Source: Planctomycetota bacterium | GTDB taxonomy: Bacteria; Planctomycetota; Planctomycetia; Gemmatales; Gemmataceae | DNA length: 64,000 bases | Assembly (NCBI GenBank): GCA_016873225.1 | Contig: VGXS01000002.1 | Location: 124,001 to 188,000, forward strand | Direction of reading: 5' to 3' | In this document: one piece after another, positions 8,749 through 17,747 of the stretch | How positions within the stretch are numbered: position 1 is the first letter of the stretch | How the letters are laid out: every line of letters begins with the position of its first letter | The notes under the pieces: model-generated | The model's database searches: none | Told to the model about the DNA's origin: nothing | The model's input: the letters and a program-made list of their open reading frames with translations, nothing else | Translations under genes and position numbers: made by a program

Positions 8749-10089
8749 TTACTCGCTGATCAAATCCCCTTCCGTTCGGCCGGCGGCCGGATCGAGAAAA
8801 GAAATCGCCTTGGAAAGGTCCAAGGCTTCGCCACCGAGGTTGGCCGAACGGATCTCCACGAGTTTGTCATCGGCGCCGCCGGTTTCCACAATGACGCGCC
8901 TCACCTTGCCTTCGCGGGCGATGAAGGCCACGGACTGGTCCTGCTGCCTGATCACCGCCGACTTGGGCAGGACGCGAACATCCTTCCAAGCCAGCGGAAG
9001 CGACATGCGGATGTAGGCGCCGGCGCGCACGGGATGGGGTGACGGGTTGGCGATGTCAGCCTCGACGCGCAGGGTGCGTGAAGCGTCATCCAGGGCCCAA
9101 CCGGTTCGCGACACGGGCGCCATGATCTCCGCGAGGCCCATGCCGGGGAAACGCACCGTCACCCGCGCCCCTTCGGGAAGCCTTCCCGAAAGCGTTTCCG
9201 GAAGGTAGGCCACCGCCCTGACGGGATCGATCCGGGCGACCGTGAACAGTGGCGATGAGTGCCCCGCCTCGAGCACCTCGCCCGGATCACAAACACGCTT
9301 GGTGACAACCCCGTCGAAAGGAGCCCTGATGGCCCGAAACTCCATCAAGGTCGCCACGCGGACCTCCGCGGCCTTGGAAACATCGAGCCGAGCGGCGGCG
9401 GCACCGAGCGCGCCTTCCGCCAAGGCCGATTCGGCATCCGCCCTGTCACGGGCGCGGATGGCGGTTTCCACCTTCGCGAGCGCCTCTTCGTGATGAGCCT
9501 CCGCCGCTCGCATCTGGTTGGCGATCTCGTCGCTGGTTTGCTGGTCAACCACGCGGTCCCGAACCAGGCTGGCGATCCGCTTGTTCTCGGCGCGCCACCT
9601 CTCCATGTTCGATTCGGTTCGCTTGAGGACTGTCGTGGCTTCCTTGGCCATCGCCGCGACCGCGGCCTGCGCCGCCCTGGCGGAAGCGAGGGCCTTGCGC
9701 GACTGATCCAGTTCCGCCGCGGCCAGTCGAACCTCGCTTTGCCTTTGAAGGTGTTCGGCCACCAGCTCGGGCGCGTCAAGCCTCGCGAGAAGGCTTCCGG
9801 GTTCCTTTCCAGATGGGCCCTTCACAAAGCTGCCGATGTCGACGAGCACCTCGGACACCTGCCCCGGAATCCGCGCCTGAAGAACCGACTCCTCGCGGGG
9901 GGAAACCCTTCCCGGTTCCTCCACGGTTTTAAGCAGTGTCGCCGTAGACAATTCCACACGGCGGGGCTTGGCGGGCATGGCCACCGCGGTCGCCGATGGC
10001 GCCGCTTCCTTGGGCCCGCCCATGCCGCAGCCTGATGCCACCAGGCAAAACACCGAGCCGGTCAGGACGCGTGCCAAAGTTCGATTCAT
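8749..10089 (-). CDS. RND efflux periplasmic adaptor lipoprotein (HlyD/AcrA family)
   Basis: 446-residue membrane-fusion protein linking the inner-membrane RND pump to the outer-membrane channel. The N-terminus has a lipoprotein signal with the lipobox LVASGC (start at 10089; an upstream TTG at 10125 is in frame but would precede the signal peptide). A barrel/lipoyl half (QARIPGQVSEVLVDIGSFVK), a long alanine-rich coiled-coil hairpin (about residues 110-225), the returning half-motif IRAPFDGVVTKRVCDPGEVL, and beta-barrel and membrane-proximal domains follow. It is the last gene of the operon, 4 bases after the pump gene. Substrate unknown. Confidence 0.9.
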   Translation of the reverse strand: MNRTLARVLTGSVFCLVASGCGMGGPKEAAPSATAVAMPAKPRRVELSTATLLKTVEEPGRVSPREESVLQARIPGQVSEVLVDIGSFVKGPSGKEPGSLLARLDAPELVAEHLQRQSEVRLAAAELDQSRKALASARAAQAAVAAMAKEATTVLKRTESNMERWRAENKRIASLVRDRVVDQQTSDEIANQMRAAEAHHEEALAKVETAIRARDRADAESALAEGALGAAAARLDVSKAAEVRVATLMEFRAIRAPFDGVVTKRVCDPGEVLEAGHSSPLFTVARIDPVRAVAYLPETLSGRLPEGARVTVRFPGMGLAEIMAPVSRTGWALDDASRTLRVEADIANPSPHPVRAGAYIRMSLPLAWKDVRVLPKSAVIRQQDQSVAFIAREGKVRRVIVETGGADDKLVEIRSANLGGEALDLSKAISFLDPAAGRTEGDLISE

Positions 10090-10093
10090 GGCT

Positions 10094-13000
10094 TCATTCC
10101 CCAGCATCGGAATGTTCGGGATCAAGGCTCACCGAACGCAATGGCCCGCCTGATTCGCAGACGGCGAAAAGGGCGGGCAAAACAAGGAGCGAAATCATCA
10201 GCGAGGCCGCCAAGCCGCCCATGACCGTCCGGGCCAAGGGGGCCCCAAGCACGGCCGACTCGCCCCCGCCCATGGCCATCGGCGCCATGCCGGCCAGCAT
10301 GGCCAAACCGGTCATCAGGATCGGACGGCAGCGGGAACGGATGGCGCCCGCCGCTGCCGCCACCGCATCCTCTCCCCGCCTTCTCAACGCCCGGGCCCGC
10401 GACAAAAACAGCACGGCATGCGCCACGCCAACTCCCAGCGCCAGGATCGCTCCCATCATTGATGGCAGGTTGACCGTGATGCCGGCCAGGGCCAGGGTGA
10501 CGGCCAGGCCCGCGAGGATTCCCGCCAGCACCAGCATGACCACTGCCACCAGTCGGGGACTTTGGAAGTAGCCCAGCACGAGAAGCCCGATGCAGACGAT
10601 GGAAGCGGCGCAACCGAACGCCAACCCCCGTGAGAGCCGGTCGAACGGTTCCAATTGCCCGCCCAACTTGACCTCGACTCCCGGCGGCGCCTTGAGCGAC
10701 GCGACGGCGCGAGCGACACTTTCACCGGCACGCGCCAGTCCGCCCGACTCCACATTCGCCGTCACCCGCATCTCGCGCTTGTTGTTGAATCGGTCAATCT
10801 GGGCGGGAATTTCCCCGGCGACAATCTTGCCGATATCACGCACGGCGATGGGAGCCTCATCCGATCTCCTGATGGGCACATCCGCGATGTCCACGGCGCG
10901 CGACATCCTGCTCGGGGGAACCTCCACCTGCACCTGGTAGCCGATGCCGTTGCCCGGGTCCCGCCAGTATACCGGCAAGGTGAACCGGGTGGAGGATGTC
11001 GCCGCCACAAGGGCCCTGGCCACATCGCCGGCCTGCAGGCCGGCATACGCAGCCGCCTCGCGGTCCACCTTCACGGCCAGGGTGGGATAATCGAGAGACT
11101 GGGCCACCTGCACATCGGTTAGGCCGGGAATGGCCGACATGGCCTTCCGAACCTCCAGCGCGTGCGCCTTGGTGTCGGGCAGCTTGGCCCCGCGCACCGC
11201 CACCTCCACGGGCATATTGGCGCCAAGGCTCATGACCCTGTTGACGATGTCGGCTGGTTCGAACTGGACCAGCACGCCGCCGGGCTTCCCCGGCCAACGG
11301 TCGCGCGCCCAAGCGTTGAGCGACGCGCCCAACTCCTCCCTGAGCCGCCTGAAGCCAGCGGCGCCAACCACGGCTTTCGACTTGATCCTGAGCACGGCCT
11401 CCTCGGGTCCACCCATCCACAGATGGATGCAGTTGACCGGATAACTCGAGGGGATCTGGCCGACATATCCCAATGTCAATTCGATAAGATCGGGGCCAAT
11501 CACCTCCTTGGCCACTCCGAGGGCCTCAAGGGCCATCGCCTCGGTCTCCTCGATGCGCGTTCCGGCGGGAGCCCGCAGTCGGAACATCACCTCCCTGCCC
11601 TCAACCTTGGGAAAAAGGTCTCCGCCCAACCGCGGAACCGCCCATAGGAACAGCGCCGCGACACCCGCAAGGTAGATTCCCGCAAGCGGCCACCGGAACC
11701 CGGGAAGTCGTTCCAAGAACGCCGCGCCCGGGCTTGTCGCGTCCTGCCGCGGCGACTCCCCGGCCTTGAGCAGCCACGCCGCCAGCACCGGCACCAGGGT
11801 CACCGAGGCGGCATACGATCCGGCCATGGCCAGCAGCACCGAAAGCGCCAGGGGCACGAACAACGCCCGCGCCTCCCCCTCGAGGAAAAGGGCCGGAGTG
11901 AAGACCGCGGCTATGCACAACAGGGCCAACAAGCGCGGCGGCGCCGTCTCCCGGTTTCCTTCCAAAACAGCGAGCGGCACCGGCATGCCCGAGCCGACCT
12001 TGCCATGGATATTTTCGATCTCCACCGTCGCCTCATCCACGAGGATGCCGATCGCCAGGGCCAGTCCGCCCAATGTCATCAGGTTCAGGGTCTGGCCGCA
12101 CAAATGCAGTCCCGATACGGCGGCCAAGAGCGCCACGGGAATGGTGGCCACCACCACGATCGCCCCGCGCCAACTCCTGAGGCACACCAAGACCATCAGG
12201 CCGGTCAGCAACGCTCCAAGCACCGCTTCCTGGCCCAGCGACGCCAGGGCCGCGCTGACGAGCACCGACTGGTCAAACTCAAACCTGACATCAACCTCGG
12301 CTGGCAAGGCCGCCTTCATCGCGGGCAGGGCGGCCCGGATCCCGGCAACCACATCCAATGTCGAGGCATCCGCCCGCTTGGTGGCGATGAGGTAGACACC
12401 CCTGCGGCCATCCACGAGCGCGTAGCCCGTGGTGATGTCGGTGGAATCCTCGATGAAGGGCGCCACATCGCGAACAAACACCCGGCCGACCGAGTCGAGC
12501 GGAATCGAGCCCAGCTCCGCCGGGTCGGTCACCATGGAGTTCACCGGCACAAGCGGCATGGAGTCGGTGGTTCGGATAGCGCCCGATGGGGTGATGTCAT
12601 TCCCCTTGGCGATGGCCCGGGCGACATCGTCCGGCGATAAGCGAAGGTCCTTGAGCCGGTCGGGATCGACCCGCACCACGATGGTTCGCTGGCTGCCGCC
12701 CATGGGGGGAGGCGCGGACACTCCCGGGATCGCCGCGAACATCGGCCGCACCTTCACCAGGGCCTGGTCCTGGATCTGGCCAACGGAAAGCGTCTGGCTC
12801 GACAGCAAAAGGTAGCCCACGGGCGCGCTGCCGGCGTCGTATCGCATCACGAACGGCGGAAGCGTGCCGGGCGGCATGAAGGCGCGCGAGCGGTTCACCT
12901 GCGCCACGGTTTCAGCCAGGGCCTGCGCCATGTCGGAGCCGGGATGAAATTGGAGCTTCATCATGGCCACGCCCTGCACGCAGCGCGTTTCCACCGACTT

Positions 13001-13234
13001 GATGCCGTTCACATACAGGAAGTGATATTCATAATAATTCGCCAGCAAGCCCTCCATCTGTCCCGGGTCCATGCCCCCGTATGGCTGGCAGACATAGAGG
13101 ACCGGCAGGTCGAGGACGGGAAAGATATCCTTCCTGATGCGGTTGGCGGCGAACACGCCGGCTAGCGCCAACGCCACCCAGACGACAATCCAGGTGACGG
13201 GGCGGCGGAGCGCCAGGCGGGCCGGGTTCAGCAT
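10094..13234 (-). CDS. RND efflux pump, inner-membrane transporter (AcrB/HAE1-like)
   Basis: 1046-residue proton-driven transporter with the family's usual length. It begins with a membrane helix just after the start (RPVTWIVVWVALALAGVFAA), then the large porter domain, a central membrane bundle, a second porter domain and a final membrane bundle. The proton-relay helix 4 reads GILVDEATVEIENIH, where many relatives have VDDA, so the second acidic residue is Glu. The early segment PYGGMDPGQME corresponds to the family's PGASPEEVE region. It lies between the outer-membrane channel gene (15 bases upstream) and the adaptor gene, completing a tripartite system. The drug, metal or lipid exported cannot be read from sequence. 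Confidence 0.92.
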   Translation of the reverse strand: MLNPARLALRRPVTWIVVWVALALAGVFAANRIRKDIFPVLDLPVLYVCQPYGGMDPGQMEGLLANYYEYHFLYVNGIKSVETRCVQGVAMMKLQFHPGSDMAQALAETVAQVNRSRAFMPPGTLPPFVMRYDAGSAPVGYLLLSSQTLSVGQIQDQALVKVRPMFAAIPGVSAPPPMGGSQRTIVVRVDPDRLKDLRLSPDDVARAIAKGNDITPSGAIRTTDSMPLVPVNSMVTDPAELGSIPLDSVGRVFVRDVAPFIEDSTDITTGYALVDGRRGVYLIATKRADASTLDVVAGIRAALPAMKAALPAEVDVRFEFDQSVLVSAALASLGQEAVLGALLTGLMVLVCLRSWRGAIVVVATIPVALLAAVSGLHLCGQTLNLMTLGGLALAIGILVDEATVEIENIHGKVGSGMPVPLAVLEGNRETAPPRLLALLCIAAVFTPALFLEGEARALFVPLALSVLLAMAGSYAASVTLVPVLAAWLLKAGESPRQDATSPGAAFLERLPGFRWPLAGIYLAGVAALFLWAVPRLGGDLFPKVEGREVMFRLRAPAGTRIEETEAMALEALGVAKEVIGPDLIELTLGYVGQIPSSYPVNCIHLWMGGPEEAVLRIKSKAVVGAAGFRRLREELGASLNAWARDRWPGKPGGVLVQFEPADIVNRVMSLGANMPVEVAVRGAKLPDTKAHALEVRKAMSAIPGLTDVQVAQSLDYPTLAVKVDREAAAYAGLQAGDVARALVAATSSTRFTLPVYWRDPGNGIGYQVQVEVPPSRMSRAVDIADVPIRRSDEAPIAVRDIGKIVAGEIPAQIDRFNNKREMRVTANVESGGLARAGESVARAVASLKAPPGVEVKLGGQLEPFDRLSRGLAFGCAASIVCIGLLVLGYFQSPRLVAVVMLVLAGILAGLAVTLALAGITVNLPSMMGAILALGVGVAHAVLFLSRARALRRRGEDAVAAAAGAIRSRCRPILMTGLAMLAGMAPMAMGGGESAVLGAPLARTVMGGLAASLMISLLVLPALFAVCESGGPLRSVSLDPEHSDAGE

Positions 13235-13249
13235 GGGCTCACACGGTCC

Positions 13250-14689
13250 TCAGGGGATGAGCGGGGCGGGCCTCGGCAGGGCTTCAGGCCTGTCGGGTTC
13301 GGTTTCCGCTGGCGGATCCAAGGCCTGCGCGGGATTGCCAAGGGCGCGGTACATCTGGAATTGCGCCCGGTTCCGCTCGGCCACGGCCAGATAGAAGTCG
13401 TTGTAGGCATTCGACAGGGCTTGAAGCGACTGAACCGCCTCCTGGGGACGGAACATCAAGGAAACCATTTCACCATTGCGCCGCAACAGCCCCACGCCTT
13501 GCAGGTTCTTGTCAGCAGACGCGCGGGCCTCCCGCAGGCCCAGTTCGGCCTGGAGATAGCGGGCGCGGGACCTCAAGCCCCTCGAACGGGCTTGCAGAAC
13601 CTCGGCATCCACCTGGTACCGGGTTTTCACCAACTCCTGCTCGGCTACCTCGCGCTGGGCCCGCCGCTCGCGGATCAACGCGACATTCCCGGCGCCCAAG
13701 TTCTTCATTTCCCAAAGGATCTGCAGGTCAATACTATTGCGGCCGCCAAAGTCGCCCATTTCACCGTTAATGCCGCCACCAAACACTCCGCCGGCCAGCG
13801 TGCCACCCGGGTGGGTGGCCGCGCCACGAAGCAGTATCGAGGGGATGAACGGGCGCGCCTTTTCCTGCTTGAGACGGGCGGCGCTAGCCTCGACTCCCGC
13901 AGCCTGGGCACCCAATTCGGGACGCATCCCGCGGGCCATCCCCCTGAGCGCCTCAACCGGTTGGTCCATGTCCACCAGCTCCACGACGAGGTGAGGCAAT
14001 TCCATGGGGCTCAACAGCGCCACATCATCCAGACGAAGCACGGCGCCAAGGCTGGCGCTGGCCACTTCCCACCTTTCCTTGGCGCGCTCGACCTCCTGCT
14101 CGCGGCGAACCCTCTCCGCCCTCACGCGGCTTGCCTCCACATCAGGCACGAGCCCCGGAGCCAACTTCACCACTCGCCTCTCAAGCTCCCGGATCCGCTC
14201 GAGCGTATCGAGCGCGCCGGCCAGTTCACCCCGGGCCTGTTGCAAGGTGTAGTAGGAATCGGCGACCTGGAACATCGTGTCGTTGAGGGTGGCCTGGAGT
14301 TCCGCCGCCTTGCCACGAACCACCTGCCGCGCGGCCAGCGGCGCGTAGATGGCGTCGGTGAGGCCGAAGACGGCGACCGGGCCGGCGCCCGCCATGATCG
14401 CGCCCTTGCTGGCATTGATGATCTCCCCCTCAATCCGCTGGATCTTGCCATCGCTGCGAAGGTAATCAAAACCAACCACCAAGTCGGGAAGCCAAAGCAC
14501 CCTGGCTTTCTCGAACTGCGCCTGGGCAACCTCGATTCTCCTGCCAGCCACGATGATGTCGATCGGCCTGACCTGGGCCAATTGCAACGCCACGGGCAAC
14601 GAGATGCGCATCACGCCAGCAGAATCAGGTCCATCGCCAGGCTGGGGCGCCGGTTGGCTCGCTGAAAGAAACAGGGCGGCCCAAAGCAT
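13250..14689 (-). CDS. TolC-family outer-membrane efflux protein
   Basis: 479-residue outer-membrane factor, first gene of the RND operon. The ATG at 14689 is preceded by GAGG at a normal distance and followed by a short hydrophobic export signal (MLWAALFLSAS). Two OEP repeats are visible as long alternating helical stretches (for example QAQFEKARVLWLPDLVVGFD and the repeat around LLRGAATHPGG), the usual pattern for the periplasmic tunnel. The tail is proline-rich (QALDPPAETEPDRPEALPRP). The 175 bases between this gene and the formate dehydrogenase operon upstream hold no gene that I can support. Confidence 0.88.
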   Translation of the reverse strand: MLWAALFLSASQPAPQPGDGPDSAGVMRISLPVALQLAQVRPIDIIVAGRRIEVAQAQFEKARVLWLPDLVVGFDYLRSDGKIQRIEGEIINASKGAIMAGAGPVAVFGLTDAIYAPLAARQVVRGKAAELQATLNDTMFQVADSYYTLQQARGELAGALDTLERIRELERRVVKLAPGLVPDVEASRVRAERVRREQEVERAKERWEVASASLGAVLRLDDVALLSPMELPHLVVELVDMDQPVEALRGMARGMRPELGAQAAGVEASAARLKQEKARPFIPSILLRGAATHPGGTLAGGVFGGGINGEMGDFGGRNSIDLQILWEMKNLGAGNVALIRERRAQREVAEQELVKTRYQVDAEVLQARSRGLRSRARYLQAELGLREARASADKNLQGVGLLRRNGEMVSLMFRPQEAVQSLQALSNAYNDFYLAVAERNRAQFQMYRALGNPAQALDPPAETEPDRPEALPRPAPLIP

Positions 14690-14864
14690 GCCAACGCCTC
14701 AAAAATGAAAATGCTGGCATCATCATTATCGGCAGCAGCAGAATCGACAGGACATGAATTATCGGCAAATTCAAGCGTCATGATGCGTTCAAGAACGGCA
14801 ACCTGGTGCCGAGTGCCCAGCGAAGGGGTCGCGGCGCGAAGAAACGGCTGAGAAACCGCCGATT

Positions 14865-15857
14865 TCAGGCCTTGTTTTGGACCGATTGATACCCAAACCT
14901 GCCCTTGATGCACAGGTTGCCATGGGTGATTTCACGGTCCGCCGGCGAGGTCACCTTCACGATGGTGTTGTCCTGCACATGAAGGGTGAGCGTGCAACCG
15001 ACGCCGCAATACCCGCAAATGGTATCCGTCTGCTTCTGGGCCGATTCATCCCATGTGCCGGCTTGGCGCATGTCGTGCTCGCTCTTGAACATCAGGGCGC
15101 CTGTGGGGCAAACGCCGATGCAGTTGCCGCAGTAAACGCAGGCCGAGTCGGTGAGGGGCACCGCGTTTTCCGTTGAGATGCGCGCGTCGAATCCCCGACC
15201 CGCCACCGATATGGCGAAAGTGTTCTGGGCCTCGTCGCCGCAGGCCTGCACGCACTTGTAGCAAAGCACGCATTTCGAATAGTCGCGGACATACAAATCA
15301 TTGTCGATCTTGACTGGCTGGGCCACGCGCCGGGCGATTCCCGGTTCCGGGAGATGATGGTGACCGGGAACGCGCTGGTCGCGTTCGCCTTCCGGGCTGG
15401 CGGGTTCTGGCGATCCATGCCGTTCAGGACGGGCGCCGTACTCCGCGCAACGCCTTTGGATGTCGGGTGCCGTGGACAGGTCGACGGAAGACGCCAACAG
15501 TTCCAGAACCATGCGCCTTGAGGCGCGCACGCGATCACTGTTGGTCGAGACCTTCATTCCGGACTCGGCGACGCGCGAACACGACGGTACAAGGGTGCGC
15601 GCCCCCTCGAGTTCAACCACGCAGACGCGGCAGACATTCACCGGCGTCATGTTCGGGTGCTGGCAAATGGTTGGTATGTCGAGTCCCAACTTGGCGCAGG
15701 CGTCGAGCAGCGTGGCACCCGCGGGCACGCTCACGGCCTTTCCATCCACGACAAGGTCCACAGCCGGACGACTGGCTTCGGCGGGAGGCATGGGAACGCG
15801 GGTGGGGCGGGGTGGCGCGTGAAACCACATCGGGGGTTCGCGGAAGGGCTCAGCCAT
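14865..15857 (-). CDS. Formate dehydrogenase Fe-S subunit (separate N-terminal module of FdhA/NuoG type)
   Basis: 330-residue electron-transfer subunit corresponding to the N-terminal third of FdsA/NuoG-like formate dehydrogenases. In order: a [2Fe-2S] ferredoxin domain (cysteines in ICQHP, VCRVC and SCSR), two [4Fe-4S] motifs (KCVLCYKCVQAC and ACVYCGNCIGVCP), then the [4Fe-4S] motif of a molybdopterin enzyme (ICGYCGVGC with the later Cys in NLCIKGRFG). The protein stops right after that cluster, where the family normally continues into the molybdenum domain, which here is the gene at 17748-19670. The usual His/Cys3 cluster motif between the ferredoxin and 4Fe-4S parts is not recognisable. 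Its start overlaps the upstream NuoEF-like gene by 8 bases (ATGGCTGA). Confidence 0.88.
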   Translation of the reverse strand: MAEPFREPPMWFHAPPRPTRVPMPPAEASRPAVDLVVDGKAVSVPAGATLLDACAKLGLDIPTICQHPNMTPVNVCRVCVVELEGARTLVPSCSRVAESGMKVSTNSDRVRASRRMVLELLASSVDLSTAPDIQRRCAEYGARPERHGSPEPASPEGERDQRVPGHHHLPEPGIARRVAQPVKIDNDLYVRDYSKCVLCYKCVQACGDEAQNTFAISVAGRGFDARISTENAVPLTDSACVYCGNCIGVCPTGALMFKSEHDMRQAGTWDESAQKQTDTICGYCGVGCTLTLHVQDNTIVKVTSPADREITHGNLCIKGRFGYQSVQNKA

Positions 15858-17733
15858 GATTATCCACCAACTTTGCCCCGTTGAGGATGCCGGGCCCCCA
15901 CAGGCGAACAGCCGACTGCAACGCGCTTGAGGCGGTATGCCCCAATCCGCAGATGGAGGCGTCGCGCATCACCTGCGCCAGGTCGTCCAGGAGCGCCGAT
16001 TCTTCAGCGAGGCTTCCCAGGGGCTTGCCAGCCCGGATCCGTCCCACCAATTCCTCCTGCCGGGATGTGCCGACGCGGCAAGGAACGCACTGGCCGCACG
16101 ACTCGTCGCGGAAAAAGGCGGCGATGCGCTGGAGGGTGTCTCCCAAATCGACGGTGTCATCAAAAACCATCACCACGCCCGAACCGAGGGTGGCGCCGAT
16201 GGCCCTGGTGCCCTCGAAGGTGAGCGGGACCTGGAGTTGCGCCGGACCGACGAAGGCGCCGGCGGCGCCGCCGAGCAGAACAGCCTGAACGGGCCGCCCG
16301 TCGGGCACGCCGCCAGCCTTGCCGATCAATTCAGCCAATGTGATTCCAAAAGGAAATTCATAGACACCCGGCCGGGCCACATTCCCGGAGACGCAAAACA
16401 GCTTGCGCCCCTTGGATCCGGTCGTGCCCATGGCGGCGATGGCCGCGCCACCCTCCCGCATGACAAGGGGGATGTTGACCAGGGTCTCGACATTGTTGAT
16501 GACGGTGGGCTTGCCAAAAAGACCATTCTGAACAGGAAATGGCGGTTTGCTTCGCGGTTCGCCGCGCTGCCCCTCGATGGAGTTGAACAGCGCCGTTTCC
16601 TCGCCGCAGATGTAGGCTCCCGCGCCGCGCCTGATCTCGATGTCGAATGACACGCCCGAACCCGAGATCGCGTCGCCCAGGAGGCCCGCCGCGCGCGCCG
16701 CCTTGATCGCGCCTTCCATGCGCCGGACGGCCAGCGGATATTCCCCGCGGATGTACAGGTATCCCTTGCGGGCTCCCACGGCCAACCCGGCGATCGTCAT
16801 CCCTTCCACGAGCGCGAACGGATCGCCTTCCATCACCACCCGGTCCTTGAAGGTGCCGGGTTCCGATTCATCGGCATTGCAAACGACAAGGCGCTCGGGG
16901 TCGGCGGCCTTGGCCACGGCATCCCACTTCCGCCCGGTGGGGAAGGCGGCGCCTCCGCGCCCGACGATTCCCGAGGCCACAACCTCGGCAATGGTCGCCT
17001 CGGAGCCAAGGGCCAAGGCCTTGGCCAGACCCAAGTATCCGCCCGATCGCCGGTAATCCTCCAGGCTGGCCGGATCACAGCGGCCGACCCGCGCGAGAAG
17101 GGCCAGGTCAGCTTCGGGATGCAAGGATTGGGGCACGGCCCACTTGAGCCAATCCAAGCCCGCGTCGGGATAGCTTCCCGACTCGATGGCCGATTCCACG
17201 GCCCGCGCCGTCGCGCCGCCGATGGCGCCTCCGCCCGGTTTTTCCCCGTGTCGCAAAACCAGCGCCGCGGGCGCCTGCTCGCACACGCCCAGGCAGGGAC
17301 TACCGTGAATATCAACAGCTTCGGAACCGGGATGCCTCTCTCGAAGTTCGCGCTCGAGGGCCAAGCCGCCGCGGTGCCTGCAGGCGATGTCCTCGCAAAC
17401 ATGCACCTGCGACCGAGCGCCCGGCTTCAGTTGGAACAACTGGTAGAAGCTGGCGACGCCATGAACTTCCGCCGGCGGAATGGTCAGCCTTCGGGAAATG
17501 TGGGCCAAGGCGCCCGGGGGCAGCCAGCCGAACCTGTCCTGAACGGCATGGAGCGCCGGCAACAGCAGATGCCGCTGGCTGCGGGCCTCGGAGCCTCCCA
17601 AAAGGGAGATCCTTCCCTCTCGCCCGAGGTCACGGACACCGCCGGCCCAGGCGGACACGGGTGGTCCAAGCACGGCATCCACCGCCAGCCTTTCCGAATC
17701 CGTCGGTTCCGGGCCGCGAACCACGATGTCCAT
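15850..17733 (-). CDS. NuoE-NuoF fusion, NAD-linked diaphorase subunit of formate dehydrogenase
   Basis: 627-residue flavoprotein that would pass electrons from the formate dehydrogenase clusters to NAD. Residues about 50-190 are a thioredoxin-like [2Fe-2S] NuoE domain (HVCEDIACRH and SPCLGVCE, a C-x4-C and C-x3-C set). The rest is NuoF: glycine-rich NADH site GRGGAAFPTGRKW, FMN region CNADESEPGTFKDR, and a C-terminal [4Fe-4S] site ESCGQCVPCRVG with the last Cys in SICGLG. A TTG at 17736 and the ATG at 17733 are both possible; the ATG sits at a better distance from GGGGA. It lies 14 bases after the catalytic subunit and overlaps the next gene. NuoE and NuoF are separate in complex I but often fused in soluble dehydrogenases. 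Confidence 0.9.
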   Translation of the reverse strand: MDIVVRGPEPTDSERLAVDAVLGPPVSAWAGGVRDLGREGRISLLGGSEARSQRHLLLPALHAVQDRFGWLPPGALAHISRRLTIPPAEVHGVASFYQLFQLKPGARSQVHVCEDIACRHRGGLALERELRERHPGSEAVDIHGSPCLGVCEQAPAALVLRHGEKPGGGAIGGATARAVESAIESGSYPDAGLDWLKWAVPQSLHPEADLALLARVGRCDPASLEDYRRSGGYLGLAKALALGSEATIAEVVASGIVGRGGAAFPTGRKWDAVAKAADPERLVVCNADESEPGTFKDRVVMEGDPFALVEGMTIAGLAVGARKGYLYIRGEYPLAVRRMEGAIKAARAAGLLGDAISGSGVSFDIEIRRGAGAYICGEETALFNSIEGQRGEPRSKPPFPVQNGLFGKPTVINNVETLVNIPLVMREGGAAIAAMGTTGSKGRKLFCVSGNVARPGVYEFPFGITLAELIGKAGGVPDGRPVQAVLLGGAAGAFVGPAQLQVPLTFEGTRAIGATLGSGVVMVFDDTVDLGDTLQRIAAFFRDESCGQCVPCRVGTSRQEELVGRIRAGKPLGSLAEESALLDDLAQVMRDASICGLGHTASSALQSAVRLWGPGILNGAKLVDNHG

Positions 17734-17747
17734 CAAACCATTCCCCG